Shown here piece by piece: positions 28,868 through 41,054 of a stretch of 64,000 bases of DNA. Under the pieces are notes generated by a model, which did no database searches, was not told the DNA's origin, and was given only the letters and a program-made list of their open reading frames with translations. The stretch spans positions 62,001-126,000 of the forward strand of contig KB722754.1 in the NCBI GenBank assembly GCA_000349905.1, read 5' to 3'. The translations under genes were made by a program, and so were the position numbers. The stretch's first letter is position 1. Every line of letters starts with the position of its first letter. This stretch comes from Volvariella volvacea V23. Lineage: Eukaryota; Basidiomycota; Agaricomycetes; Agaricales; Pluteaceae.

Positions 28868-29510
28868 GGGGGATTTGAACGCGGCAGCAGCAATGAGGAT
28901 ATTGAGGGGAAGCGCAGCTGGTGAGCGTTTCTTCTTGGTAGTGCTTCCTTCTTAAATCGTAAATGGTCTGCCAGCAGACAGGAAGCTCGAGGAAGGAACG
29001 GCCTTCCATCTGACCGGTGAGCACATGCCACAGTGAGCGTAAATGAGCGTTCAATGCGGCGAGAAGGCGCGCAAAAATCACGAATAAAGTTGTTATCTGC
29101 ACCATTTGGGGTTCGGGATAGAGATAGTACAGTGCAAGCGAGAGTTGGTGAGAACAAGAAGGCTATATTCGCATGCTGCCACGCAACACATTGGGTGGTG
29201 ACAACGACTCGGAAAGGCAGCGGCGAGCAGGTGGCCAGCTAATCAACCTGATGAACTCGTACGAGACGGTTAGTAAGATAGTTAGCAAACTTCTAGACTA
29301 GGAACTGGGTTCAGTGTGCACGTAGTAGCCGCCTGGTAAAAGCTTCAAGCTGGAAGAATACCGAGTGTTGGTACGAGTTGGTGGGAAAGAGCGCCTGTCA
29401 GAGTTTGTCCGCATCAATTTCGTGATTTGTTAGGCGCGTGGTTCAATTTTGCTATCTTATCAACCAACCACCACCAACGCCGACGACCGCATCGACAGTG
29501 CAAAGGAAAC
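28868..29510. promoter_or_regulatory. divergent promoter region, S41 protease / DUS1
   Basis: 643 nt between two start codons pointing away from each other. No coding signal on either strand. Contains both 5' UTRs and promoters. Confidence 0.5.
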
Positions 29511-30892
29511 ATGCTCGCCGACGAGCTCAAGTACATCGCAGCGCCCATGGTCAAACAGTCCGACCTACCTTTCCGGATTCTGACTCGCAAGTACGGCGCA
29601 ACACTCGCGTACACCCAGATGCTCATCCCACACCGACTCCTTAACGACCAAGATTACCTCGAGTTTCATCTCCGTGATCTCACCTCAATAGCGGATGGAG
29701 ATAGTGAACTTGTTCGACCAGTTGTAGTACAATTATGCGGGAATGATCCGGAGGTTATCGTTCAGGCGGGACGCAAAGTGCAATCGTATTGTGACGGAAT
29801 AGGTATGGCCTCTCCTGAACCCACTCTATTGCAACTTCTCTAGCTCATCTGATAAATAACCCATCTTCGTTTCCTAAGTGAAATAGATCTCAACTTGGGA
29901 TGCCCTCAAGAAGCTGCCAGAGACGGCCATTACGGTGCCTATCTCCTCGGTCAGAAGGATTGGCCGCTCCTTTCAGATATCGGTAAGACTTAACGTCAAG
30001 ATCTGGGTATATCATGTGAGCTGAGTATAGTGGCCGCGCAGTTTCGGCCATGAAAAATTCATTTACTGTACCCGTATCAACGAAGCTTCGACTGTGTCAG
30101 CCATCATCGAAAACTGTTGATCTGGCAGAACAACTCCAAAATTCTGGTGCTTCATGGATCACGCTGCATGCTCGGACCGTTTCAGCTCGTAGGCGGAGAC
30201 AAGGAGCTGCTGATTTGAGTCAAGTCAAAGTCTTAAAGGAGAGGTTGACCATACCTGTCATCTCGAATGGAAACGTCAGAGGATGGAGCAGTTTACAAGA
30301 GAATCTTGATTTCACGGGCGCAGACGGATTAATGGTAGGAGAACCTTTATTGGATAATCCCTGGTGTGTCTTCATAGTTCGTTATATCCGCTGATGCGAA
30401 AGACTCATGATGGCGATCAGCGTGTTTGCAAATGTCGTTCCCGATCCTGTGGATATCTCCCTAGAATACCTCGAAATATGCAAGCGTTACCCCGGTGTAG
30501 TCTCACTTCCCATAATTCAGACCCACATCAGACATTTTGTTGAGTATCGATGGTATGTTTATCCCCTTTCCGTTTCTACTACATCTCACCTCACCTCTGT
30601 CCTGGCGATAATTTTCCGCTGCTGTAGTGGGCGTCGCCCATGGTTCACCAAATTTCGAACATCATTGTCCGATACATCGGACATAGCTGAGATTTCGCAT
30701 CTCCTTCGGTTCAAGGTCCAGAGGTGGAGAGGAAAAGCGGTCCGAAAGCCGCAGAATAAGGAAGACGATGAAGGAGGAAACACAAATTGTGGTGATAATT
30801 CTATAGAAGATGAGGAAACAAGTATTTGGACTCGCCAGGATACTGGAGACCCATACGATGTATCGTTAGAGGGACTAACATTAATGCAATAG
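29511..30892 (+). CDS. DUS1: tRNA-dihydrouridine synthase 1 (Dus1)
   Basis: FMN-dependent reductase that makes dihydrouridine at positions 16/17 of cytosolic tRNAs. Exons 29511-29802, 29887-29982, 30042-30363, 30421-30552 and 30628-30892 sum to 369 codons including the stop. Motifs: [15 protein letters not shown] at the N-terminus, [15 protein letters not shown], catalytic Cys at about residue 103 in [35 protein letters not shown] (substrate and FMN binding), VISNGNVRG and [12 protein letters not shown]. The start at 29511 places this [11 protein letters not shown] block at the N-terminus as in orthologues; an upstream extension would need a non-ATG start. The C-terminal 60 residues are charged and variable. 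Exon 3 uses the acceptor at 30041; the closer AG at 30030 would shift frame. Confidence 0.95.
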
Positions 30893-31805
30893 AGATTTAG
30901 TACGTAATTTATTTCCTCTAATGCATACATCGCTTAAGTGCATTTTTTTTCTACCTTCACAGTTGTTTTCATCACTTTGTTATGCAATTCCAAGCTATGA
31001 ATGTAAATAAATCGGAGGTCGCATTTGTCGGACGTTACTCGGCCAACCCCTGTAGGGGAATATCAATCCTTCAAGTGCGTTGGGTCTAGGTTTTACAAAC
31101 ATACCATCCATAATGAGCATACTGGCTTGCGTATGAACACGAATCCGAATCGTCGCCATTCCCCGTGTCGAATTCTCCTTCTCCATCTGCACTTATGTAC
31201 AACCGGTGTTACGATAATTCCGTTCGAAATGGCCATGTCGCGGAGATGATACGAGCTACAGTGTTCAACGAAGCACCGGGACCCTAGGTAATGGTGTTCA
31301 AATCTACGGGTGCTATGTCTCTCTCAGCGACTCTGCATCCGATTCATCAAAGTGCCGATTTTGGGAATTATTGTTTGCACCTCAGTAATTCCACCTCCAT
31401 ACAAGATCCTACCTCGCCCAAGACCCTGACTTTCTGGGCCTTGAATTTCGTGAAGGCGGCTAGACGTCACGCGCAAGCTGAAGGTTTGAGCGCTCAACTA
31501 CATGCTGTGGCCTTGTGCCTGATTGCCTCTCGAATCCAGGCCATTGAGCCAGAAATACTCAGAGTTGGTCACAATAGTAGTACCAGTGCTCGCACTCGCC
31601 CACCACTAAGCTTCATTGACAATTGCAATTGTGCTTGCATACGACGGTTGACAGCTCTTTGTTGCTGTAACCTAGCCTCAACACATAAGCAGCTGTTAAG
31701 CACTGCATTGCTACCGGACACGCTGCGAACGCTTATAATCCAACTTCTTCCCCTCTGCCTACCTCACGAACTAGCCAAAGACTACATAGTAGCCATTCAT
31801 TCTTG
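30893..31805. other. intergenic DNA with an unassigned open frame (31291-31806)
   Basis: The stretch between DUS1 and the NACHT gene holds no recognised gene. A 171-codon open frame on the plus strand, without known domain but with a Cys-rich segment, ends in a TGA that overlaps the A of the NACHT start codon (TGATG at 31804-31808). It may be a long upstream open frame in a NACHT leader or chance. Confidence 0.4.
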
Positions 31806-33679
31806 ATGGACCCAGCCGACCCAAACAACTCTCACAATCCTACTCACGACCACAACTTCTTCTCGAACTCAAGTATCGACGGTGGTACCATTCAGGTTAA
31901 TGCTTCATTGTCCGCCTCCATGTCAAGTACGCCTCTGAGCCGTTATGAAGTGTCCGCTAATTTCATCCGTAGTTCTTGAAATCCTTCGCCCTTATATTTG
32001 CACACGAGCCATGTTCAATGGTGACGACAGAGATGATGCGCCAAAGTGCCACGAAGAGACAAGGAAATCCATCTTCAGTGATACCGAGCCTTGGGCAGTC
32101 AGCGTAGACTCCAAAACTGGTATCCTTTGGCTGACAGGGCCAGTTGGGACGGGGAAGTCAGCTATCTCTCGGAAAGTTTGCGAGGATCTGGATAGAGAAG
32201 ACCCTCGCTTACTCGCAGGTAGTTTCTTCTTCTGGAGAAGCGACAGCGATCGAAACTCGCTGAAAGCCTTCGTACCTACTATTGTTCACCGCCTCTGCGA
32301 AGCCTTACCAGAGGTTGGCGAATTGATACAACGAACACTTACCAACGATTCGTCTATCTTGGATCGAACACTGGAGGTTCAATGGGATACACTAATTATC
32401 AAACCTCTGTGTCAAGCTCTGCTCAACACGGAATTCACTCAACGATCACTGATCGTCATCGATGGCCTCGATGAATGCGAACCGTACTCCCATCAACAGC
32501 GACTCCTCCAACTCCTTCCTACGCTTCAGCAGAATGGCCTTCACCGGAGAATGGCTGTCTTAATTGCCAGTCGTCCCGAATCACACATCGAATCCCAAAT
32601 TGACATACTCAGCCAAGATCATCCCTCGTTATTTCGACTTCCACATTTGACATTATCAGAGACAGAAGAATCCAAAGAGGATATGCGATTGATACTCACC
32701 ACGAGTTTCAATGACATTTATCGATATCGCCGAAAAATTATTGGGAACCGCCCATGGCCACCTGAAGGAGCCATCGATCGAATTATTGACGCCGCGAAAG
32801 GGCAGTTTATCTATGTTCTTACCATCGTTCGCTGGCTATTAGAAAAGGATGGGCACCCTATCGATAGACTCGAGGCCATCTTTAGGACCTACGACGACCA
32901 ACAAGCTCGAGCATTCGCCCCACTCGATCGCTTATACGCCCTCATCCTCGATGTAGCATGCAACACGGAGACAGGGAATCTAGTTCTTCCTTGCTTGTTT
33001 CTTCTATCAAACGGTTCATTCTCTTTCTTGTCTTACGTCTCCACTTTGAGCCGATTATTCCGGGAGGACGATGGTCACATCCGTCTCATATTCCAGCCCC
33101 TTCACTCGGTCCTCCACGTACCAGATGATGATGCCAGCGATCTCAGGATTGAGATCTATCATAAATCCTTTACGGATTGTTTGCAGGATCGATCACGTAG
33201 TGGTGACTACTGGCTGGGGGATCCGAAGGTAGTAGCACTGTTGCTAACCAAGAGTCTCGAGTTGGAGTATGGAGGTCTTGGGTTCACGTCAGAGGACAAG
33301 AACCTTGGGCTCGCGTGGCTCTCTATTCCCCGTGAAAACATCGAGTTGACATCGGAGCTCCTTAATTGTCTGGCACAAACAGATGCTGTTGACTGGGTCA
33401 ACGGATTTCAGAGAACCGTCAAGGAGAACGAGTACGCACTGCAGGCATTTTCGCATACATACTTAGATTTTTGTAATTGGGTGAGATCCAAATCTCATTC
33501 CATTCCAACATCGAACAAGGTAAGATAGATCCAAGGACTTAGGGTAATCTACTGCGATGCTCATGCTCTACATTTTGCAGAGCCAAATTTTATATAAATT
33601 CCGACCACTGTACTTCGAGAGTAGGCGTGCGGAGTGGATGTGGATATTCCAGACTTGGTGGCTTTTGCTATGGGGTTGA
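31806..33679 (+). CDS. NACHT-domain NTPase (NLR-like, no C-terminal repeats)
   Basis: STAND-class P-loop NTPase; in fungi such proteins are associated with nonself recognition and regulated cell death. Exons 31806-31926, 31973-33519 and 33581-33679 give 588 residues. Visible: a short Asn/Ser-rich N-terminus, then RDDAPKCHEETRKSI, the typical lead-in of basidiomycete NACHT proteins, Walker A GPVGTGKS at about 96-103, the SFFFWRSD segment, Walker B SLIVIDGLDEC with an acid pair at about 204-209, and SRPESHIES (sensor 1). The C-terminal half is helical, with no WD40, ankyrin or TPR repeats and no recognisable N-terminal effector, so this is a compact architecture. A decayed paralogue lies inverted at 62085-63960. 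Function in this organism is inferred. Confidence 0.93.
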
Positions 33680-34050
33680 TGAGTACGAGAGATAACAGTA
33701 TGATGCACATCACGCAAGCAAGCATTGTATTTAACTAATCGTCTCGTACAATAGTGCTGAAAGTACAAGAAAGCGAGTCTTCAATTAAGATAGATTAATC
33801 TATGCGTCGGCATGAACCACTTGGTTGCTGTTGCACGACTCAGAACATTGCGTTGTCGACTACACTGATTGAATACACAATCAAAAAATAATTCAATTCA
33901 TAATACCATAAAGTCCTCAAATCCACCAAGGACAATTACTCAACTGTCCTCAGGCCCGAGGAATTTAATCGCTCCAAATAAAGAAAGAGTGCAAGGTGAA
34001 TCTTCCCCAGGTATTGAAGATATACAGTTCTTGTCGAGTAGTGCGAGCCT
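33680..34050. other. convergent intergenic spacer
   Basis: 371 nt between the ends of the NACHT gene (plus) and the large F-box gene (minus). AT-rich, no coding signal; contains both 3' UTRs. Confidence 0.5.
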
Positions 34051-37000
34051 TCAAATCACGAGTATATCAATGCCTCTCGGTCTTCCCGCATTTCCTCTCT
34101 ACACGAAGAAAGAAAAAGGAATAAGTATCCAGCGATTTGAAAAGGAGAAACGAATACTTGCCTTCAACAACAGCAACCTACAATCATCCATCATAACATC
34201 CGCTGCTTCAAATGACTCTTCGCTGATCACTTCAACATACGGCAAGCTGCTGACGATATCGTACTGAAACGGTCCTTTCGTTTTACACGTCGAAGGACCG
34301 TCTACCACACGGGGTGTATGCCACTGGACTTTGTTTTGTGTTTGAGCTGACGAAGACGTCGTTGTCGAGAGTCCATTTCGAATGGTGCTTGTCGCACTAT
34401 CGTCGTCAACTTGCATCTTTTCCTTCCCTTTACCCTTCACACCCACGTTTCTCGTCTCCTTTTTTGCCTTCTCCCTCTCCTCCATCTGCTTCACGTGGAA
34501 TATCGTGTACGGATTGAAGTCCTTCAACCTCAAGTGCCTCCGATTAAGCGGGTTTCGACGCTCAGAGCTACTAACACTACCACCACTATTACCGGATGTC
34601 GTGTGGTTATTACCCATACCTTCCCCGGCTGCAGACGCATTATTGGTGGAACCCGAACCCACACCAGAACCAAGGATGGCACTGGTGCTGGTAGTATTGA
34701 CACTGGATTCACCAGAAGGAGCAGCGACGAAAGGCGACATTGAAGAAGCCGTCGATTCCGATCCCTGTCCATGTTCATGTCCTTGACCTTGTCCAGCATC
34801 GACATGAGAAGAGGTCGAACCAGCCTCAGATTCGGATTCGTCCCAGTCCCAGTCGTCGTCGTAAGTAGGATCGATGAGGATGACCTGGTTTTGTTGATCT
34901 AGAGCAGCTGGGTTGGAGAGCGCGCTCGCATCGAGGGTAGAGGGTAGATTGGTTGTGGGCGTGGAGGTCAACGGGTTTATAGGCAGCGACGATGGTCCTT
35001 CATTAACGGCAGCACCAATATTTTCATCTTGTCCCCTATACCGATGTCTGCCACCCTCTCTCGTCCCATTCTCCATACCCCGTCCATGGCCACCATGGCC
35101 ATCCGGATGTGCGCTGCAATCATTACACCCTCCACTGCCACTGCCACTCCCACCACCATCACGCCCACCCTTCCCATTACCGCCGCCACTGCCACTGCCA
35201 CTCCCACCGTTGCTCATCAATAACGCTCCCGCCTTGACGCTCTCAATCGCCCTCATCCCATACACCGCATGCTGCCAGTCCGTCGTCATACTCTCCACGA
35301 ACCACCGCGTGTTCGCTGGGCCCCACACCTCCCACGGTATCTTCTTCAGCTGCCATGTCGGTTGTATCCGGGGCGGTCTGCGGCGCGAAGGGGGGTTGTA
35401 GAAGTATGCCAGGGAGTCTGGAGGTGGTTGGGACTGGGGCTGGGGCTGTAGTTGGGGTTGGGGTTGGATGGAGGGTGATATTGTGGTTGACATGATGTTC
35501 TGTTGAGCAGAGGAAAGTGCTGATGACAGTGCTGACGATATTGACGATGGTGGCCCGTTCCCATGTATCGATGCTGGCAGGGGGTTTCCAGACCAGGAAA
35601 CAGACGACAGCGAGGGTGGGGTGAAACACTGTCCAGCAGAATCAGCACCGCCACTCGCGCTACTAGGTGCTTGTGCAGCCCCCAAAGTTGCTGTGCTTCC
35701 ATGGCTAGAGGTGGGTGGATTGAAAGCGGGTAGCGGGGCTGATGCCGACGCGCTTGCAGAAGAGCTTGAACCTGAAGGAACTAAAGGGAACGGGAGGTGC
35801 GGTATCGGACCAAAACCTATACTCCTTGGAGTCACCGATCTCGTAGTTGTCGCAGACGTGGACGTAGACGCGATCCCAGCTCCACCGCTCGATGGAACCG
35901 CCAAAGAATGCGAATTTCCCAAACGTTCCATTTCCACTTGCGCCATTGCAGCAGCAGCAGCAACCGACAGCTCATGTAGCCTCGACGACGTACCCACCGA
36001 AGATCTCGACGTGGCCGACGTAACTGACGCCATCGAATTCGATGACGAAGATGCAGCGGCACTGGCACTGCTCGAGGACCCACCCGAACTACCAGCCACA
36101 GTCACTGGCCCACTGGCCCCTCCAATCCCACTCCCGGGAGGCCCCATCGCCAACCTATCCTGCTGCTTCTCCACCAGCTGTTGTTCCCACACCGCATGCT
36201 GCTGCTGCAATATCTGGAAAGACTGTACCGCAGGCGACGGTGCCTGTGTCTGGCTATGTTGAGTTCCGGATCGACGATGTGAGCTTTGGAGTTGAGCGTA
36301 AGGGTAGATTTGTGGAGGGAAGGGGACGGGCGGTAAAGGGAGGCATCCGCCGCCTCCTGTTCCTCCTGGGACCGGCGCGGCCTGAGCAGGGGCAGAGTAT
36401 GGATACCCGCCCGAATTCCACAGCGGGTATGTATACGTGCTATTCATCGCAGGAGTAGCATCGAACCACTCTTTCGGAGGGTCGAGGAATATGCTCGTGT
36501 TCACGAAGAACACGAAAGAGTGGATTCGCTGGTGGATTCCGTTGTAAATCGGGCCGAGGATGTACACGCAGCATGCTTGGATGCGGGAATCTGCGTCAGG
36601 TTGGTATAGCTGTTGTTCGTGGAGACTCGGAGACGAAACCGCAGCGGGCGTTTCATTCGGAGGTGACGGCTCGGGAGGGCTAAGCGGCTGATCGGTGTAA
36701 TCTTCCTCGTCTTCATCACCCTCAATTGCACTGTAATGCCTCGCGAATCTTGTGGTAGGAGGTAGCGGTATCGTCGTCGTCATCGGTGCGCGAGTTTGGA
36801 ATTGCATATCATCCCTGCGAGCGATCGCGGTTGGAGAGGGGTTGCTGCTCAAGGAGCTGTACCAGTAATGATAGCCCTCTGCCGTGGCGGGGAACTCGTA
36901 ACACGCGGTAGCCAGTGGTATGTTGGAGCCATCGGCGGGATCCCTGAACTTGTAGACCTCAAGCTTTCCAGGTGGACGAACGAGCAGGAAGATATCTTGC

Positions 37001-38088
37001 GAGAGCAAACTAAAGTCGTCTATTCCTGAAGTTTTGTCGATGGAGCACTAGATTGAAACCAAGATGTTCGAGGAGCGAGTTCCACGGGAAATGGGAGATC
37101 ATTTTTTCTATTAGTTAATATGATCGATGGATACAAGAATTGTAAAGAGGAAACGAAGACGATAAGAATGGTATTCACCGAGTTTCGAGGATTTTCCTGC
37201 CAATTCCACAGCGAGAAGTGCGCGCCAACGTCACTATGAGCCTCTTTAACCAAGAATGCCAATAAATTCCCAGAAACCTGAACCCGGACAGCCGATAAAA
37301 CTTCCAAAGGAGGGTCGTCGCTCGCCCCTCGCTTGAGACAGGAAAGGAAAGGTAGCCCGGCCTTCTTATGTGGTTTGTTTGTTTGAAGTGATCGAAGATG
37401 AATTTCATATACAAATTTTGAGCTGGATAGCGGAGTGAGCTATCCATAAGGCGATACAGGAGGCGATGAAACTTACGTGGATGGTGCGAGGACAACAAGG
37501 ACGAGCAAGTCCTGAGCAGGATCCATGGTGAAGTCAAGCACAACCACATCGTCCATTGAATGCGCCCACGGCGGTTCCGTCGGTTCAAAGCCCACATTTT
37601 TGAGTGACGATGAGTCATGTGACGTCAGTAAGTGGTTCGTGGAAGAAGGAAGGCGAAGGAAGGAGATTGATGCGGCGGTTTTGTTGTGGTTCTCCCTCCC
37701 GTTAGCATACACTCCACCCACGAACTCATATACCGTCCCCGAGTCAGGAAGAGTCAGCGTCTGCTTTTTCGCCCACCGGAGATGTCGCCAGGAATCCTCC
37801 CTGCTGCGTATGAGCCTCAACCGAGTGCGCCAGGACGGGACGTCGGGCATGAGATGTGATGTATCTTCCATGCGTGCTTTTGCGAGTTCAATACAATACT
37901 GTAGTTGCGATGAGTCTTGAATAATATTGCGGATGCATTTGTTGACCTGCTCGTGTCGGTGAGGAGGGGACGGGCGGTACGTGAGATGGCTAACTCACAA
38001 GTGTACAGTTCAAGAGGTCATGGACCTCGAGGTCGTTAAGAATACAACATATTAGTTCGGTGGGAAGAGTCGGTCGAGTCCTGAACAT
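34051..38088 (-). CDS. large F-box protein with low-complexity C-terminal region
   Basis: Predicted substrate receptor of an SCF ubiquitin ligase. Exons 38088-37999, 37946-37477, 37422-37179, 37047-34162 and 34098-34051 sum to 1246 codons including the stop. The F-box (LPTELICCILNDLEVHDLLN) is at the extreme N-terminus. The next part resembles the beta-rich body of Agaricomycete F-box proteins (YEIHLRSL, SLWNWQ, DDFSLLSQDIFLLVRPPG). Residues about 450-1150 contain long Ser-, Gly-, Gln- and Pro-rich tracts interrupted by conserved islands: WEVWGPANTRWFVESMTTDW and, near the end, YVEVISEESFEAADVMMDDC. The last exon is reached through a GC-AG intron (34099-34161), supported because the joined RGIDILVI tail matches the family ending as I know it. 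Divergent from RUD3. Target proteins are unknown. Confidence 0.9.
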
Positions 38089-38593
38089 TTTCGTTCCAGC
38101 AATGTTGCAAATATGGGAGAGCTTGAAGACAGAAGTGCTGTGGATGTACAAACTTGACGCTTTTCGTATTACGGGAGTGAATCCTGTTGAGTACGGAAGA
38201 ACTCGAAAAATGGCGTGCGGGTCGAATGAATACAAGGCCAGGGAATCGGAGATGAGTTTGGGAATTGATAATATTAATCCTTGATGACGGTCGAGCACAC
38301 AGAGGGCTTGAAGCGCTGGAGTCCGGTCCAAGGTTTTCTGGGGGCAGCAATAAGGATAGATGTATCGCAGCTGGTCGGGAGGAGGAGAACAAGAGACGAG
38401 GAGACAAGGAGCATGTTGGATTGTCAGCTTCAAGGGAGATTAAATCCCATCAGTCATGTGACCTATTGTTCCATATCGGGAGGTCCATGGACCTGCGGGA
38501 CCACGCTCTCCTGAGCGTGGCAGCACACATCACAGTTGCCTCATACCGCCCATTGCACCTGCCCCCTGCTCTGCTCCGTTTTTTGCACAGGCA
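38089..38593. promoter_or_regulatory. divergent promoter region, F-box gene / RUD3
   Basis: 505 nt between two start codons facing apart. No coding signal; holds both promoters. Confidence 0.5.
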
Positions 38594-40605
38594 ATGTCGG
38601 GATCGTTGTCCAGAAGCGCCTCCAAGTCTCCACGGTCCTCAACCGACAGCGTACGACAAGCGACGCACAGCCTAAGCGATCTCCGCCTCAGCACAGACTC
38701 TGTCAACGGCGCATCCAACGCACACACCAAAAAGCTCAACGGCGATCTCGGGGATGATGCCGCCGATGGGGACCTGAGCGGGGACGAGCTGGTGGCGAAG
38801 CTGCGGCAGGAACTTCAGAAAGCAAGGGAGGAGAAGGAAGCGCTGTCGGCGCAGCATGACAATCTAATCTCAAAGCTGGCCGGCATGCGGACAGCTGTAG
38901 CTGAGAAGCTAAAACAAGATGCTGTACGTTGTGTTCATTGTGTACTGTGTCCCAAGCCAATCCAACTGACGACGCAGGTGCTTGTTATGCGTCATTGTCC
39001 GTGTTTATATGTCGTTATGTGCTGCCACCCTTGCGCTCTCTTGTCCCTGCGTTTCTATGACTGCAGGAAGAACTGGATAGACGAGAACAATTGGTTCAAC
39101 TCCTCACCGCCGAAAAGAATGACCTCCTCACGACCGTAGAAACGCTCAAACAAGAACTCGTATCCTCACATACCGAATCGGAAAGAGCATTGTCCGAACT
39201 TGACTCTTTTCGCAGCCGGCTATTAGACGATGGATTGCGAGAACAGGAGCTCCGGGACATCCAAATCGAACTCGAGCGGTGTCGTCTAGAACGGGACGAA
39301 TGGGAACGCGTTGCACTGCAGGACAAAGCCATTTCCGACGAGGCAAAGTCCTCGCTAGAAACCGTCAAACGGGAGTTGGAGCTAGAGAGGGAGGCTAGAC
39401 TCAGAGGAGAGAAGTTGCTGGAAGACGAGAGGGAGAAGAGCGAGAACCTTCAGTCGGTGTTGCAAGATTTCCAAGCTGGTAAGTCGATATACTTTCCCCT
39501 CATTTCGTTTCCTCTTCATTTGCATTGTTTGTTGAGATTCACTGATTTTTGTCTAGCGAAAGATCATGAACTAAGACAAGCCGTGAAAGACTATGATGCT
39601 CAACTGATGCAAGCCACTCAACAACTGGCAGAATACAAACACCGAGCGCTGACAGCCGAGGTACGCGTTATCCTCAATCATCGTGTGCAATGAACCTAAC
39701 GTGACTACCCAGCTTCAACTGGAGGAATCCCAACAGAATATATCACGGACAAAGGAACTCGAAAAAGAAGTGAAAGAAAAGAGCTTGCTCATAGGCAAAC
39801 TACGTCACGAAGGCAAGTACAACTCGCACATCTAACCAAACTCGTTCTTACCCCTTTATCCAATAGCCGTTATAATGAACGAACACCTAATGGAAGCCCT
39901 CCGCCGACTCCGTCGCTCCTCATCCGAATCAAACTCCAACGTCGACCGCCGTCTCGTGTCCAACATCCTTCTCCAATTCCTCTCCACCCCACGAGCAGAC
40001 GCCAAGAGATTCGAGATGCTCACTCTCCTGGCGTCTATCCTACAATGGAGCGATCTAGAAAGAGAAAAGGCAGGCCTGCAAAGAACCGGGTCTGCTTCGG
40101 GAGGAGTGGGCGGTGGGTTGTGGGGTAGACCAGGCGGTGGTGGCGGTAGTGCCTCACCTGGGCCTGGTAAAAGCGTCGAGCTGGAGAAGACAGACGAAAC
40201 TGAGGTGAGGCAGCATTATCGTTATTAAAATATTTCATACGGATCTCTGACTATCCTTATCAGTCATTTTCGAGGCTATGGGTCGAATTCCTCCTGACCG
40301 AAGCAGCAGGCGGCCAGCATCAGCTCTCCTCGCCTACCGCGGCCGGTAACGGCAATGGTTTACACAATCTATCGATACCAAGCAGCCCTACTGTGTCGAA
40401 TCACCCACATTCGCATTTATCTTCACCGCTCCAACAGCAGCAGGCGCCAAGTCCGTTGTTGGGAATGAGGAAGCTGCCTTCTTTTGGGCTTTCGTCCGGC
40501 GGAATGGCTAGCACGCCGAATTTGTTGCAGACGGGTGGTGGTGGTGGTGGGCGTGGTGCGAGTGCGAAGGGGAAGGAGAGGGCGAGAGAGTCGATGGACG
40601 GGTAG
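38594..40605 (+). CDS. RUD3: golgin with GRAB domain (Rud3/GMAP-210 type)
   Basis: Coiled-coil tether of the cis-Golgi that binds Arf GTPase through a GRIP-related Arf-binding (GRAB) domain. Exons 38594-38923, 39067-39478, 39557-39660, 39713-39812, 39867-40204 and 40264-40605 sum to 542 codons including the stop. Residues 1-60 are Ser-rich; about 60-310 form an almost continuous heptad pattern rich in Glu, Leu, Lys and Arg; about 316-385 is the GRAB domain (MNEHLMEALRRLRR, VDRRLVSNILLQFL, RFEMLTLLASILQWS). The tail is Gly-, Ser- and Gln-rich and probably disordered. The intron before the GRAB exon has a GC donor (AG|GCAAGT at 39813), needed to keep HEAVIMNEH in frame. Identification is by the GRAB pattern and overall layout. 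Confidence 0.92.
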
Positions 40606-41054
40606 CGACCTGTCAGTGGCCGTGGTGTGGTGGACGGCGGGTTTTGGTGATGGTGGGGGGTTGGTTTGCTTTCTTGGATACGAGTTTGTTTTCTGAAACT
40701 GATGGACATACACGATTCGTTTTGACGTGGTTTTCTTTTTACATTAGTGCTGTTCTTGCATACCATTGTATGATAGACTTGGAATATGGATTGGTCCTTG
40801 AAATGCGCGCTATGGCGACCGTCGTGTGTTGGGCGACGCGCTATGAGCTCCGGATTGCGAACTCGCTCTCTCTTCGACGTTATTGCCAGCTTGAGACCGC
40901 AGACCGTTTCGTGTTTCACTCTCAGACAATCTTGCTTCCTCTACCCCCCATTTCTCCTTCATGGACGGGTTCATTCTGACCAGTTCTATCCCCTGAACAC
41001 GCGCATATATTCACCTTTCAGTTGAGCGACACATTTGCTTTCACGCGCCCACCA
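40606..41054. other. intergenic spacer, left border of the F-box/HNH island
   Basis: 449 nt with RUD3 3' UTR and the upstream region of the first F-box copy. No gene seen. Confidence 0.5.

Noticed and set aside
34382..36262. Plus-strand open frames up to 213 codons
   Set aside because: They are antisense to the low-complexity part of the large F-box gene and reflect its biased composition.
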